Shown piece after piece: positions 22,225 through 30,640 of a stretch of 33,062 nucleotides of DNA. This stretch comes from a virus. The DNA lies in the IMG/VR virus record IMGVR_UViG_3300035698_014527, positions 1 through 33,062 of that record. One strand, given 5' to 3'. The notes beneath the pieces are model-generated. The model was not told the DNA's origin and did not search any database. It saw only the letters and a list, made by a program, of their open reading frames with translations. Position 1 is the first letter of the stretch; each line of letters starts with the position of its first letter. A program made the translations under genes and the position numbers.

Positions 22225-22820
22225 GCGGAGCATTCCCCAGTACACCGAAGCCGGCTTCGGTAGTGGTAAAGTCGAACACCCCTACACAATATAGTGTCAC
22301 CCAATCAGGCAGGCGTAGCGTCAGGCAGCTGGGTGCTCACAGGTGGCAGTTTACCTGCACTTGGCCCAGCACTATGTCTAGAGACCAGTTCATGCCCATC
22401 ATGGGCTTTGTTATGGATCAGGAAGGGATGACAGGAGCCTTCACGTTTGTCCCGCCAGATCTGGCCACCCCCAGAGGAGAAATCGGGGGAACTCCGGTTA
22501 CCAACGGAGCAGGCCAGACCGGAAAAACTCTGATTACCGATGGTTGGCCAAATAATCGGACAGTGCTTAAAGCCGGAGACGTCTTTTCAATCGTGGGGTT
22601 TAATAAAGTCTACATGGTGACTGCAGATGCCGTGACCAACGGGAGTGGGCAAGTTACCATTTCCATAGCGCCGGCGCTCACTCAGGAGACTGACACGAAC
22701 TTGGGCCTTACTGTGAGCGACGTACCGTTCACTGTGCAGTTATCCTCAGGAGACTTAGACTATGCTGTCTCAGGCCCACTGTTGTACCAGCAGACTTTAG
22801 AAATGGTTGAGGTAGTTTAA
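22221..22820 (+). CDS. distal minor tail protein with an inserted beta segment
   Basis: A 199-residue product with GGAGG 9 nt upstream and an ATGA junction to the tape measure, in the lambda M position. The N-terminal part (STPKPASVVVKSNTPTQYSV, then RRSVRQLGAHRWQFTCTWP) is the usual fold of tail-tip proteins. Residues about 88-160 (GGTPVTNGAGQTGKTLITDG to ETDTN) look like a separate beta insert with AGDVFSIVG and VTNGSGQVTI, resembling the inserts of the tube and hub proteins. The protein ends TLEMVEVV. A role at the distal tail is inferred. Confidence 0.65.
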   Translation: MSGAFPSTPKPASVVVKSNTPTQYSVTQSGRRSVRQLGAHRWQFTCTWPSTMSRDQFMPIMGFVMDQEGMTGAFTFVPPDLATPRGEIGGTPVTNGAGQTGKTLITDGWPNNRTVLKAGDVFSIVGFNKVYMVTADAVTNGSGQVTISIAPALTQETDTNLGLTVSDVPFTVQLSSGDLDYAVSGPLLYQQTLEMVEVV

Positions 22821-22821
22821 A

Positions 22822-23646
22822 ATGCCAAGAGGGCTGAGTGGCACACTGACTACTGCGTTGGCAGAAGAGTCCAAGTATGTTTTCAATTTAGTGGAGCTTT
22901 ACTTTTCCTCCACCTATAGGTACACCGATGCACATGCTGAAATACAACATGATTTTGGTGACGGAGAGGGAAATAAAACTTATCTGGCCAGCCCAAATCT
23001 AGTGTCAATAGGAGCAGTCAATGAAACCGAGAAGCTGCACATAGGGTCTATGGTAGTTGCAGTTAACGCCGTCAACCAGACCCTGTTAGCGATGGCGCTT
23101 TCTGAGGATATAGTAAACAGGGAGGTAAGATTGTATAGGGGGTTGCTGGACACTGGAACCTACGCCGTGATAGATGACCCTACCCTCATATATAGGGGGA
23201 AAATTAAATCTTTCTCAATGCAAGAGTCCGTCGGAGCAACCTCCACGCTATCGTTTAATACCGCATCGACTTTGGCAGACTTCGAGCGCAATGCTGGGCG
23301 TAGGACAAACCAACAAGATCAGCTTAGGTATTTAGAGTTTACTTCTGAGTCAACTGGGTTCGCCACTTCCGCGCATGCGGGTACGCAATTAACCGATACA
23401 GCGGCAAATTTTATTTTGAATGAGACGGTCAGAATAGGCGGTATAGTAACCAACACTGATGACGGAAATTCTGTTGGAGTGGTTACTGGAGTGACGTCAC
23501 CAACGGTGCTTACCATGACGACTCTGTCTGGTGGCACTAACGACGATTGGGAAGTTAACGACGACTACACCATAGTAGCGCCGGTTGATTTGGGGTTTGA
23601 GTTCACCTCAAAAATGAAAACAGAAATTTGGTGGGGAGCTAAATAA
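22822..23646 (+). CDS. minor tail protein (lambda L position) with an insert
   Basis: A 274-residue product. Residues 1-165 (SKYVFNLVELYF, then TEKLHIGSMVVAVNAVNQTL and IYRGKIKSFSMQE) fit the hub-proximal protein of the L type. The ending GRRTNQQDQLRYLEF plus DLGFEFTSKMKTEIWWGAK resembles the conserved C-terminus of that family (GRRTN, DxGF, WG), here split by about 80 residues (about 172-252) rich in Thr, Val and Asp (LNETVRIGGIVTNTDDGNSV). The insert is probably a later addition. No Shine-Dalgarno precedes ATG 22822. Confidence 0.65.
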   Translation: MPRGLSGTLTTALAEESKYVFNLVELYFSSTYRYTDAHAEIQHDFGDGEGNKTYLASPNLVSIGAVNETEKLHIGSMVVAVNAVNQTLLAMALSEDIVNREVRLYRGLLDTGTYAVIDDPTLIYRGKIKSFSMQESVGATSTLSFNTASTLADFERNAGRRTNQQDQLRYLEFTSESTGFATSAHAGTQLTDTAANFILNETVRIGGIVTNTDDGNSVGVVTGVTSPTVLTMTTLSGGTNDDWEVNDDYTIVAPVDLGFEFTSKMKTEIWWGAK

Positions 23647-23647
23647 A

Positions 23648-26600
23648 ATGGCTGGAACATACGGCGCAGGGGGAGCCGCAAGCTTATCCCAAATATTAGC
23701 TAATACAGGCTACACTTTCCAAAGCCCCCAGCAGCTGCAGGCGTTTATAGAAGGGTTAACTCTCCCTACTGAGGAGAATCCTTGGACTCCTGGGTACGAC
23801 TTCGGCCTGAATGACGATGCTAACGAAGCGCTTAACCAAGCGCTTATAGACTACCATAATGTTAGTGAGACAACTACGGCATCAGCAATATCTCAGATGC
23901 CAGTTGTATACGGAAAGCGCAAAGTGCAGGGGAGCGTAGTGCATATGGCATCCTCCAACTCGAACCCCGCGCATCTGTGGACTGTGTATACTCTGTGTGA
24001 TGGTGACAAGGGTGTAAGCAATGTGGCGGATGTGCTGGTCAACGACCTGACCTATACAGACCCTTCGCACTCTGCGTTCCTCACCGTGGTAACTACTCTG
24101 GGAACCCACACTACCCAGCCGTTTACTGCGATGCAGTCAGAAGTCACCAATTGGACTTCTGAGCATTTACTTCTCGGCACTGTGGCTGTAGCCATACGGT
24201 TCACTTACGATCCAGAGGTGTTCACTTCTCTCCCGAAGGTTGAGTTCATACTGGAAGGCGTAAAGTGCTTAGACCTGACTGAGGTTTTAGCTGACCCAAC
24301 CACTGCCACTAGAGCGTACACGGATAACATAGCCCCTATAGTTTTCGACTATTTGACTAACACGGTCTATGGCAAAGGCCTGTCTATAGTCGATGGAGTG
24401 GACTTAGACGTGCAGTCGTTTATCGATGAAGAAGCTTATACCGGAACTTTGGTGGATCAATATGTAGGATCTCCAGGACAGCATTCAAGGTACGCGGTGG
24501 ATATCCTCTTGGGGTCAGATAAAACCCTGATGAGTAACCTTAAAAGTATCCTCATTAACTGTCGAGGTACTCTCCCTTTCATAGGCGGGGTGATGCACTT
24601 TCATGTCGAAAAGGACATAGCTGGGCCGTATTTTGATTTCAATACCGACAACATCATTGGGGATTGGGGGTTTAACTCTGGGAATATAAACTCAAGGTTC
24701 AACCAAGTGAAAATAATCTACAATAATGAAGATATAGACTACCAAGATGACTATGTCATAGTCACCAGCAGGGTATTCAGAGAAGCCGATGGACGATTGC
24801 TGGAGAAAACCATCACGCTACCAGGAGTGACCAACCAGTACCGTGCGCTGGACTATGGGTCTGTGACCATGAGGAAATCTAGAGACCAGATCTCCGTGTC
24901 CTTTCGTGCAACCATAGCAGCTATGGAAACTATCTCTGGGGACATCGTGACAGTCACTCATGAGACTCCTGGCTGGGCTGCTAAAGAATTCAGAATAACC
25001 GACTTGAGTTTGCTACCGAGTGGCGACGTCAACGTCCAATTGCTGGAGCACCAATCCACGGCCTACGACATGTCTCTGCCAAACGAAGTGGAAACGCCAC
25101 CGGACACCACTTTACCCGATGCAAGGATTGTTGCAGATGTGGCCGGACTCACATTGGCCAGTACCGAGACTGAGCTTTTGCTAACCTTGGATGGAACTCT
25201 AGTAATTAGGTTGAAAGTTTCTTGGACTGCTACCACAGATCCATACATTGATGGCTATGATATTGAGTACAAGAAATCTGCGGATTCAGTCTGGTTGCCA
25301 GCAGGTTCGCCCAACACTCGGGTCGCCACTGAGATGCATATCAGCAACGTCCTACAAGCTATCGACTATGACGTCCGGATCAGGGCACACAACACGGCTG
25401 GAGGTTACCGAGGGGCTTGGGTGTCGGTTACCGGACACACAATTGTAGGGAAGTCTACAGCCCCTCCAGCCCCTACAGGTTTGGCCTTGGTAGGGTTGTC
25501 CGACGGGGTCAGGAGATTCACTGTAACCATTGCGGCGACCCCACTGGATTTCGCCGGTTACAAATTCAGAGCCCGTTCTGGAAGTCACGCAACTTGGGAC
25601 GATTTAAGCGTGTCCAATGGAGGTGAGGATGTACATGAGGGTGTCGTCTCCGGCAACCCTTGGGAGACCTCTGGGATACCTGCAGGAGTTCACAGCATAG
25701 GGGTAATAGCCGTCGATACCACAGGTAACGAGTCCGCTGCGTTTATCGATGAATTTACTGTCCTGCCATACAATCCTACGGCAGACGCCGCAGCGCTTAC
25801 CGTGGACTGGGACGATGTTAGGGTAGCCAATTTGGATATAGTAGGGTCGGGTACAGCCGGAGTGTTGACTGTTGAGAAGCCAGTTGGTGGTAGTTTCGCC
25901 GTTGGTACAGCCAACAATGACGGGGCTATAAAAGTTACCCTTCCGAATGGTTGGACGAACACGATGTTGAAATTTAAAATCGACGTCTTCCTTTTTGACC
26001 CTGGTGCAAGTTTTGTAGCATTGGTGGGCGGATATACTCAGTCCGCAGGTTCCCAGTGGACTAGCGAGTCAGCGCAAATAATAGGCAACACGACTGGAAA
26101 TAACCGAGTCAGATTCGGGTACGACACTAACCTAAGCAGGGCATTCGTGTTGATAGGGGATGTCACTGACACTAACAATTATAATTATCCAAAAATAGTG
26201 GTTAAAGAATTTCAGGCGGGCCACAGCAACTACTCAAAAGCCCAGTGGGAAGACGACTGGACTGTGGAGTTGGTAACTGCGGAAACTGATATGGTTTTCA
26301 CAGGGGACTTCTCAGATGCTCTGTTAGACGCTCGGGCAATAATCGGGCAAGGGGCTCTGGCCACTCAAGACACTGCCGACTTCGACACTGACGTAGGTGG
26401 CAGTGGAAAGCCAGCTGCCAACGCCACTGTCGGGTCGACGTGGGATTCGGATATTAACGGCCAGCCAGCCGATGCCTTATTGTTAAACGAGCACACCTAC
26501 CAAGCCTCAGCGCTGACTGTAACCGTGGGCTCTGGAGGGGATTACGCGACGGTCAGCGCAGCACTGATTGATTTAACGAAAAAACGTCCAGCGTTTGCGG

Positions 26601-27412
26601 ATACCTCCGCTCGGGTGACAGTTAATATTTTAACCGGCGAAGAAATAGTTCTGCAAGTTATCGCAGATGGGGTGGATCTGTCTTGGATTACCCTAACCAG
26701 CGTGGATGCTATAGTCGACGTCAACATCCCTGGAGCATGGCCCGTGGTTATGACAGGGTTGAGAAACTCAGGAAGTATCCGGCCGGTTTTTGGAGCTCAG
26801 AATGGGGGCAGACTACCCCTCATCTCAATAAAAATTGATTTAGCGGGGATGCCCAGTGGCTCAGGGTTCGTCTACGTTCGGGATTCTGGATCATCCGCAG
26901 TGTTTTCTCCTGGCGCAGGCGCTGTTTGTTCTACCTCAGTAGTACTTAGCCGAGGGCTGGTAGTGGGTTATGGGGGGTCGTTGGATTTCGCAGAAGGGGT
27001 GGTGGATAATTTTTATTTCCCTGCGCAAATGGATCAATGCACTGTGATACTGCGGGATGCAGAATTTTTGAACTGTGCCACCTACGGGGTGTCAGCCAGG
27101 TTCAGCTCTAGAATTGATGCTAACAGCCTAGTAGTAAATTTAAACAGCTCCCAAGCTGCTTTTTCTGCAGGAGAGGGTGCCACGGTTAATTTAGATTCTG
27201 CAGCTATCACCAACACTGGCACCGGAGGCTACGCCCTATATGCTGGGAAAGGCGCGCAAGTAAATTTCAATGATGGTACAGCGGCTAACTCTGACGGCAC
27301 TCTAGATGACATTGTAGTAGAAAAAGGGGCTGTTATAAACGCAGTCGGGGCCACAGGAACCCTGTCCAAAACTTCAAACACTATCACTAGTGATGGCTTA
27401 ATTATTCAGTAA
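23648..27412 (+). CDS. tail tip / host specificity protein, J-like, with FN3 and beta-helix-like regions
   Basis: A 1254-residue protein (GGGGAG 9 nt upstream). Residues 1-490 are the baseplate hub, with an early SQMPVVYGKRKVQGSVVHM and the conserved segment around residues 265-380 (DQYVGSPGQHSRYAVDILLG, then HVEKDIAGPYFDF). Residues about 490-605 and 605-700 are fibronectin type III-like (VSWTATTDPYIDGYDIEYKK; TAPPAPTGL). Residues 720-890 form another beta-rich region. Residues about 955-1254 start ALTVTVGSGGDYATVSAAL and are rich in repeated short strands, like a pectate-lyase-type beta helix that may bind or cut surface polysaccharide. It should define host recognition together with downstream proteins. 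Confidence 0.85.
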   Translation: MAGTYGAGGAASLSQILANTGYTFQSPQQLQAFIEGLTLPTEENPWTPGYDFGLNDDANEALNQALIDYHNVSETTTASAISQMPVVYGKRKVQGSVVHMASSNSNPAHLWTVYTLCDGDKGVSNVADVLVNDLTYTDPSHSAFLTVVTTLGTHTTQPFTAMQSEVTNWTSEHLLLGTVAVAIRFTYDPEVFTSLPKVEFILEGVKCLDLTEVLADPTTATRAYTDNIAPIVFDYLTNTVYGKGLSIVDGVDLDVQSFIDEEAYTGTLVDQYVGSPGQHSRYAVDILLGSDKTLMSNLKSILINCRGTLPFIGGVMHFHVEKDIAGPYFDFNTDNIIGDWGFNSGNINSRFNQVKIIYNNEDIDYQDDYVIVTSRVFREADGRLLEKTITLPGVTNQYRALDYGSVTMRKSRDQISVSFRATIAAMETISGDIVTVTHETPGWAAKEFRITDLSLLPSGDVNVQLLEHQSTAYDMSLPNEVETPPDTTLPDARIVADVAGLTLASTETELLLTLDGTLVIRLKVSWTATTDPYIDGYDIEYKKSADSVWLPAGSPNTRVATEMHISNVLQAIDYDVRIRAHNTAGGYRGAWVSVTGHTIVGKSTAPPAPTGLALVGLSDGVRRFTVTIAATPLDFAGYKFRARSGSHATWDDLSVSNGGEDVHEGVVSGNPWETSGIPAGVHSIGVIAVDTTGNESAAFIDEFTVLPYNPTADAAALTVDWDDVRVANLDIVGSGTAGVLTVEKPVGGSFAVGTANNDGAIKVTLPNGWTNTMLKFKIDVFLFDPGASFVALVGGYTQSAGSQWTSESAQIIGNTTGNNRVRFGYDTNLSRAFVLIGDVTDTNNYNYPKIVVKEFQAGHSNYSKAQWEDDWTVELVTAETDMVFTGDFSDALLDARAIIGQGALATQDTADFDTDVGGSGKPAANATVGSTWDSDINGQPADALLLNEHTYQASALTVTVGSGGDYATVSAALIDLTKKRPAFADTSARVTVNILTGEEIVLQVIADGVDLSWITLTSVDAIVDVNIPGAWPVVMTGLRNSGSIRPVFGAQNGGRLPLISIKIDLAGMPSGSGFVYVRDSGSSAVFSPGAGAVCSTSVVLSRGLVVGYGGSLDFAEGVVDNFYFPAQMDQCTVILRDAEFLNCATYGVSARFSSRIDANSLVVNLNSSQAAFSAGEGATVNLDSAAITNTGTGGYALYAGKGAQVNFNDGTAANSDGTLDDIVVEKGAVINAVGATGTLSKTSNTITSDGLIIQ

Positions 27413-27433
27413 ATTTGGCAGGGAAGCTGCCCA

Positions 27434-27462
27434 TTGATGGCCAGGGCTAACTGCAGTACACT
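27434..27462 (+). promoter_or_regulatory. sigma70-type promoter at the endolysin
   Basis: TTGATG (27434-27439), 17-nt spacer, TACACT (27457-27462). The predicted start at about 27469 coincides with the A of the endolysin ATG, implying a leaderless transcript. The -10 matches those at 6633 and 18669. A short GGCAG/CTGCC hairpin (27418-27432) just upstream may separate it from the tip gene. Confidence 0.55.
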
Positions 27463-27468
27463 GATTTG

Positions 27469-27900
27469 ATGACTACAGACTTCAAATTTGGTACCAGCTC
27501 AAGCAAAAAATTGGCCACTGCCTGCCCAGTATTGCAGTTGATCACCACTCGGGCACTCAACTTTTCTCCGTATGATTTCACTATCGTATGGGCATGGCGG
27601 GGAGAAGAAGTACAGGACGGGCTGTTTAAGTCCGGAGCTAGCCAAAAGCAATGGCCAGATTCCACTCACAACTTTATGAGCGAGGGAAAACCTGCCAGTC
27701 ACGGCCTTGACTTCGCCCCTTGGATTGATGGCGGTATACCTTGGGATGACACCCACATATTTGCCATCATAGCTGGCTGCTTCCATGCTGCTGCGCAAGA
27801 GCTGGGGGTTATTCTGCGTTACGGCGGGGACTGGGACAGCGACGGATCTACCAAAGATCAAAAGCTTATGGACTGGGGACATATCGAGGTAGTTGTATGA
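27469..27900 (+). CDS. endolysin, M15-type (VanY-like) peptidase
   Basis: A 143-residue protein with the zinc-peptidase pattern of phage M15 endolysins: STHN (His67), ASHGLDFAPW (His78, Asp81), GVILRYGGDW and DWGHIE (Asp135, His138, Glu140). Such enzymes cut stem-peptide bonds in peptidoglycan, often L-Ala-D-Glu, at lysis. The usual SxHxxGxAxD motif appears stretched, so which His (67 or 78) binds zinc is uncertain. No signal peptide, so a holin is needed; the next gene supplies one. No Shine-Dalgarno precedes ATG 27469 or the TTG codon before it. Confidence 0.85.
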   Translation: MTTDFKFGTSSSKKLATACPVLQLITTRALNFSPYDFTIVWAWRGEEVQDGLFKSGASQKQWPDSTHNFMSEGKPASHGLDFAPWIDGGIPWDDTHIFAIIAGCFHAAAQELGVILRYGGDWDSDGSTKDQKLMDWGHIEVVV

Positions 27901-28466
27901 AATTTCTAGACATTGCCAAAACAATCGGGGGCGGACTGCTAAGCGCCTCTGGCCCTGCAGGCGCGCTAGTCATGGGTGCCATTAATGCATTTCTGCCGGA
28001 TGGGGAGCAACTGCCAGCAACTGCAACCGGAGACGATGTGCAGTCTGCCGTTGAACAGTTGTCATCCGCTGATCAGGCCAGACTTCTGGAGAAAGAGTTT
28101 GACGTAGACATCACCACCATAAAAGAAAAGCATTCCACTGTCAGAGCTATGCTTGAATCTGACGCCAAAAATCCGCACACAACCAGACCCTACATTGCCA
28201 AGGGGGCCTTCCATGTAATTGCCTTCGCAATCGTCATAGCTGTGTCTCTGTGGGCTTACGCTGTGGGAACCACACAAACAGAAATGGTTACCGCCATAAT
28301 GGAAGGGTGGCCGTTCGTCCTTGGGGTCATCGGCCCTCTGGTGACCTTGTTATGGGCCTACTTTGGGGTTTTAAAGACTGAGCACAAAGATCGCTTGCAA
28401 GCCGCTGGAGGTAATCCGAAGCCTTCAGGCTTGGCTGGGTTAATTTCAGCTTTCACTAAAAAATAA
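27897..28466 (+). CDS. holin of the 3TM gene-transfer-agent type
   Basis: A 189-residue protein with GAGGT 7 nt before its ATG and an ATGA overlap with the endolysin. Residues 5-35 are Gly/Ala-rich and moderately hydrophobic, and two clear membrane helices follow (AFHVIAFAIVIAVSLWAYAVG near 104-124 and WPFVLGVIGPLVTLLWAYFGV near 137-157). RPYIAKGAFHVI before the first helix fits the GTA holin (3TM) family. It should form lesions in the inner membrane that let the endolysin out. The C-terminus is basic. Confidence 0.8.
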   Translation: MKFLDIAKTIGGGLLSASGPAGALVMGAINAFLPDGEQLPATATGDDVQSAVEQLSSADQARLLEKEFDVDITTIKEKHSTVRAMLESDAKNPHTTRPYIAKGAFHVIAFAIVIAVSLWAYAVGTTQTEMVTAIMEGWPFVLGVIGPLVTLLWAYFGVLKTEHKDRLQAAGGNPKPSGLAGLISAFTKK

Positions 28467-28484
28467 AACAACGAGGATTTCTCA

Positions 28485-28907
28485 ATGGATCAGACAGCAA
28501 TCAATGTGTTACTGGCAATTTTAAATTACGCCATAGAGGCCGCTGTTTGGATGGCGGCTAACCCACTGTACTCCGGCCCTATCTTGGTCGCAGAGTATGT
28601 CTTACTGATGAAAGGTTGGGCAGCCTGCAAGGGGGAGTGGTGGGAACCCTATTATAAAATAGCCGCTGGAGGGTTTTTCATCCCTCAAGATTTGACGGTC
28701 AACTGGACGCTGGCAACCTTAGTTTTTGCGGATATACCAGACACTGCTTTTGAGTTGGTTACGGCAAGATTTAAAAGATACAAGCGTAACGGGGGCCAGA
28801 GCGAAAAAGGCTTTAACATAAACTGGGACTGGATGACTCTGTGGAGACTGGAGTTTTCTTTGAAGTCCTGCAGGTTTCTTAACAAATACGACCCAGACCA
28901 CTGCTAA
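28485..28907 (+). CDS. hypothetical membrane-associated phage protein
   Basis: A 140-residue product with GAGG 9 nt upstream. It carries hydrophobic stretches near residues 5-30 and 30-45, then a Trp-rich segment (GWAACKGEWWEPYY), FIPQDLTVNWTLATLVF and a basic tail (ARFKRYKRNGG) ending in a cysteine-containing segment. Proteins of this layout are frequent after phage holin genes, but I cannot name the family. It may assist lysis or modify the envelope. Confidence 0.6.
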   Translation: MDQTAINVLLAILNYAIEAAVWMAANPLYSGPILVAEYVLLMKGWAACKGEWWEPYYKIAAGGFFIPQDLTVNWTLATLVFADIPDTAFELVTARFKRYKRNGGQSEKGFNINWDWMTLWRLEFSLKSCRFLNKYDPDHC

Positions 28908-28918
28908 GGGTAGGGACA

Positions 28919-29158
28919 GTGTCAACTAAAGAGGTAGTTGCCAAAGGTGTTGAAGACACTGTGAGTACCCTGACGGGTACTGGGGATTTGGCAGTTTCCG
29001 CGTTGATGATGTTCGTAGGTTTGCTGGTTATTGGCATAATAGTGTTGTGGTTGCGGTTGGTAAAGGTCAGTGACGCATCCAATATAGTCATTGTCAAATT
29101 CTCTGAAAGTCTTAACGAAATAAAAGTGGTACTGGCAACCTTGGCAGCCAGACTATGA
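28919..29158 (+). CDS. small single-pass membrane protein
   Basis: A 79-residue product starting with GTG at 28919 (GGGTAGGGACA upstream). One membrane helix spans residues about 25-46 (LAVSALMMFVGLLVIGIIVLWL), followed by a basic turn and an amphipathic helix. It has no lipobox, so it is not an outer-membrane spanin. A holin accessory, antiholin or inner-membrane spanin-like role is possible; none is shown. Ends in an ATGA junction. Confidence 0.6.
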   Translation: MSTKEVVAKGVEDTVSTLTGTGDLAVSALMMFVGLLVIGIIVLWLRLVKVSDASNIVIVKFSESLNEIKVVLATLAARL

Positions 29159-29337
29159 ACGTATTGGTAAACATCCGACGTTGGTTAGCCAAAGAGGAGG
29201 CCAACCGACAAGCCAGGTCAGAACTGAGTGATAGCGCCAAACGCGCGATGAAAGCCATGGATAAAGATTTGCAAGAAATAAAAAATTATGGGCAGGTGAT
29301 AAGCTTAAAATCTAAGAGAGGTTCAAATAAATGTTAG
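29155..29337 (+). CDS. small charged helical protein
   Basis: A 60-residue product starting at ATGA after the membrane protein. It is rich in Lys, Arg, Glu and Asn (ANRQARSELSDSAKRAMKAM) and looks like one long amphipathic helix; the last residue is Cys. It lacks a membrane helix or signal peptide. Coupled to both neighbours, so probably part of the same membrane-protein module. Confidence 0.55.
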   Translation: MNVLVNIRRWLAKEEANRQARSELSDSAKRAMKAMDKDLQEIKNYGQVISLKSKRGSNKC

Positions 29338-29666
29338 AGCTGGCTCAGCTAATGACCATATTCTATGGAATAGTCTGCGTGGCCCTACCTGCATTTTACG
29401 GAGTGTATTTTTACTCCAAAGGTGGCAGCAGGTTAGGGCTGGTATTGGCCGCCATGCTCTGGGGGGAGGCTAACAGCGCTGCTGCAGCCGTGTATTTTGC
29501 CACCAACTCTTACATGCATGTATACAACAGTATGCCCCCTGAAGTAGCCATGGGCATACGAATCTATATCTTCACCGTCCCCCTTATCACGACGATGTTC
29601 CTGGTGGCTTACTTTAAGGGGCTGATGGTGCCTGAACCCACAGTAGCCGAGGACTCCGATGAGTGA
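29331..29666 (+). CDS. three-helix membrane protein of unknown function
   Basis: A 111-residue product (GAGAGG about 10 nt upstream; 7-nt overlap with the preceding gene). Three hydrophobic segments lie at about residues 5-27, 35-57 and 78-97, and the tail is acidic (VPEPTVAEDSDE). It overlaps the next gene by 8 nt. Function unknown; lysis control or envelope modification are possibilities. Confidence 0.6.
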   Translation: MLELAQLMTIFYGIVCVALPAFYGVYFYSKGGSRLGLVLAAMLWGEANSAAAAVYFATNSYMHVYNSMPPEVAMGIRIYIFTVPLITTMFLVAYFKGLMVPEPTVAEDSDE

Positions 29667-30090
29667 ATTTTTAGACATGGTGCTCGCTTGGCTGGCAGGG
29701 GTTCTATCGATCATTCCGGCCATGTTGGTGTTAGAAGTTCTGGCCTCGCTGCTGGTGGCCATGATTGCAGTTCAGTTCATTAAGGGTGGTGTGAAAGTGG
29801 GCTGGCAGGTCAAGTCTGCAAGGCACAAACAGTGGCGGCAATGGTTCTTTTTTATACTCGCTTACTTTGTAGGGTTTCAGTCCGCAGAATATTTTATCGA
29901 AGATCCTGGTAAGATCTCAGTCTTTCTTGGAGTGGCCAATCCAGCGATCTATATAGCTTTGTGCAAATGGGCGTACGCCACCAACCGGATAGGTTGTTTA
30001 GCGTTCCTCAAGAGTCGTAAAATGAAACGATCTGAGGATGGTGGATTGGCCCTTGAGGAGACTCACAGGTTCAAGGCTGGAGAATTGTAG
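29659..30090 (+). CDS. multi-pass membrane protein of unknown function
   Basis: A 143-residue product with GAGGA upstream. Hydrophobic segments occur at about residues 5-45 (one or two helices), 66-80 and 90-105, with a basic loop (KSARHKQWRQW) between. The C-terminus is basic then acidic. It is the last gene before the terminator at 30142, so it ends the lysis and membrane cassette. No family recognised. Confidence 0.6.
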   Translation: MSEFLDMVLAWLAGVLSIIPAMLVLEVLASLLVAMIAVQFIKGGVKVGWQVKSARHKQWRQWFFFILAYFVGFQSAEYFIEDPGKISVFLGVANPAIYIALCKWAYATNRIGCLAFLKSRKMKRSEDGGLALEETHRFKAGEL

Positions 30091-30141
30091 TAGCAGTATG
30101 TTTGCTATCAACCAGGAAACGTAGCAGAATGAATGTACATG

Positions 30142-30165
30142 GCCTAAACTGTAGGCTTTATTTTT
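30142..30165 (+). terminator. intrinsic terminator ending the lysis and membrane cassette
   Basis: GCCTA (30142-30146) pairs with TAGGC (30152-30156) around AACTG, followed by TTTATTTTT. The stem is short (5 bp plus one G-U), but the T-tract is strong. The 116-nt gap before 30207 otherwise holds no gene. Confidence 0.65.
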
Positions 30166-30206
30166 AATTTTACAGCTTACCCGAGCTTATCGGAAGGAGT
30201 GGCGTC

Positions 30207-30632
30207 ATGGTAGCAGCAGTACATTTTCAGGACTTCGTAGAGCAACTGGGCCTCGGGCTTCACGACTTAGACGGGGACACAATAAAGATAGCGCTGACTG
30301 ACGTGTTGCCGGTCAACACCCAGACAGTATTCGATTCTATAACCAACCATGCGGCTATGACCAATGAGAATGGGTACACTGCTCTGGGGCATGATGTGTT
30401 GGCCGCTTGGTCTGAATCGGCGGGGACTGCCACATTGGCGGGGACTGACGTGACCATCACGGCCACGGCTGGAGGTATCGGACAATTCCAGTACATCGTC
30501 ATGTACAATGACACCAACGCGTCTAACGGGCTCATGGTGTATTACGACCATGGATCAGCAGTCAATTTGGCCGAAGGCGAGTCCTACGTATTCGATATTT
30601 TAACTAACATACTAACCCTAGTTGGAGCTTAA
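30207..30632 (+). CDS. phage structural-type protein of unknown function
   Basis: A 141-residue product with a strong GGAAGGAG Shine-Dalgarno. The segment FQDFVEQLGLGLHDLDGDT followed by IKIALTDVLPVNTQTVFDSI and GYTALG is a pattern I know from a widespread family of small phage proteins of the type DTxKxALTNxxP. The rest alternates beta strands (ATLAGTDVTITATAGG, LMVYYDHG). Such proteins are usually treated as virion-associated, but their role is not established. Confidence 0.6.
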   Translation: MVAAVHFQDFVEQLGLGLHDLDGDTIKIALTDVLPVNTQTVFDSITNHAAMTNENGYTALGHDVLAAWSESAGTATLAGTDVTITATAGGIGQFQYIVMYNDTNASNGLMVYYDHGSAVNLAEGESYVFDILTNILTLVGA

Positions 30633-30640
30633 TAGACATT

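Noticed and set aside
28919-29337. Spanin pair (Rz/Rz1-like)
   Set aside because: No lipobox and no embedded second frame with a lipoprotein signal; the membrane helix is not at the N-terminus.
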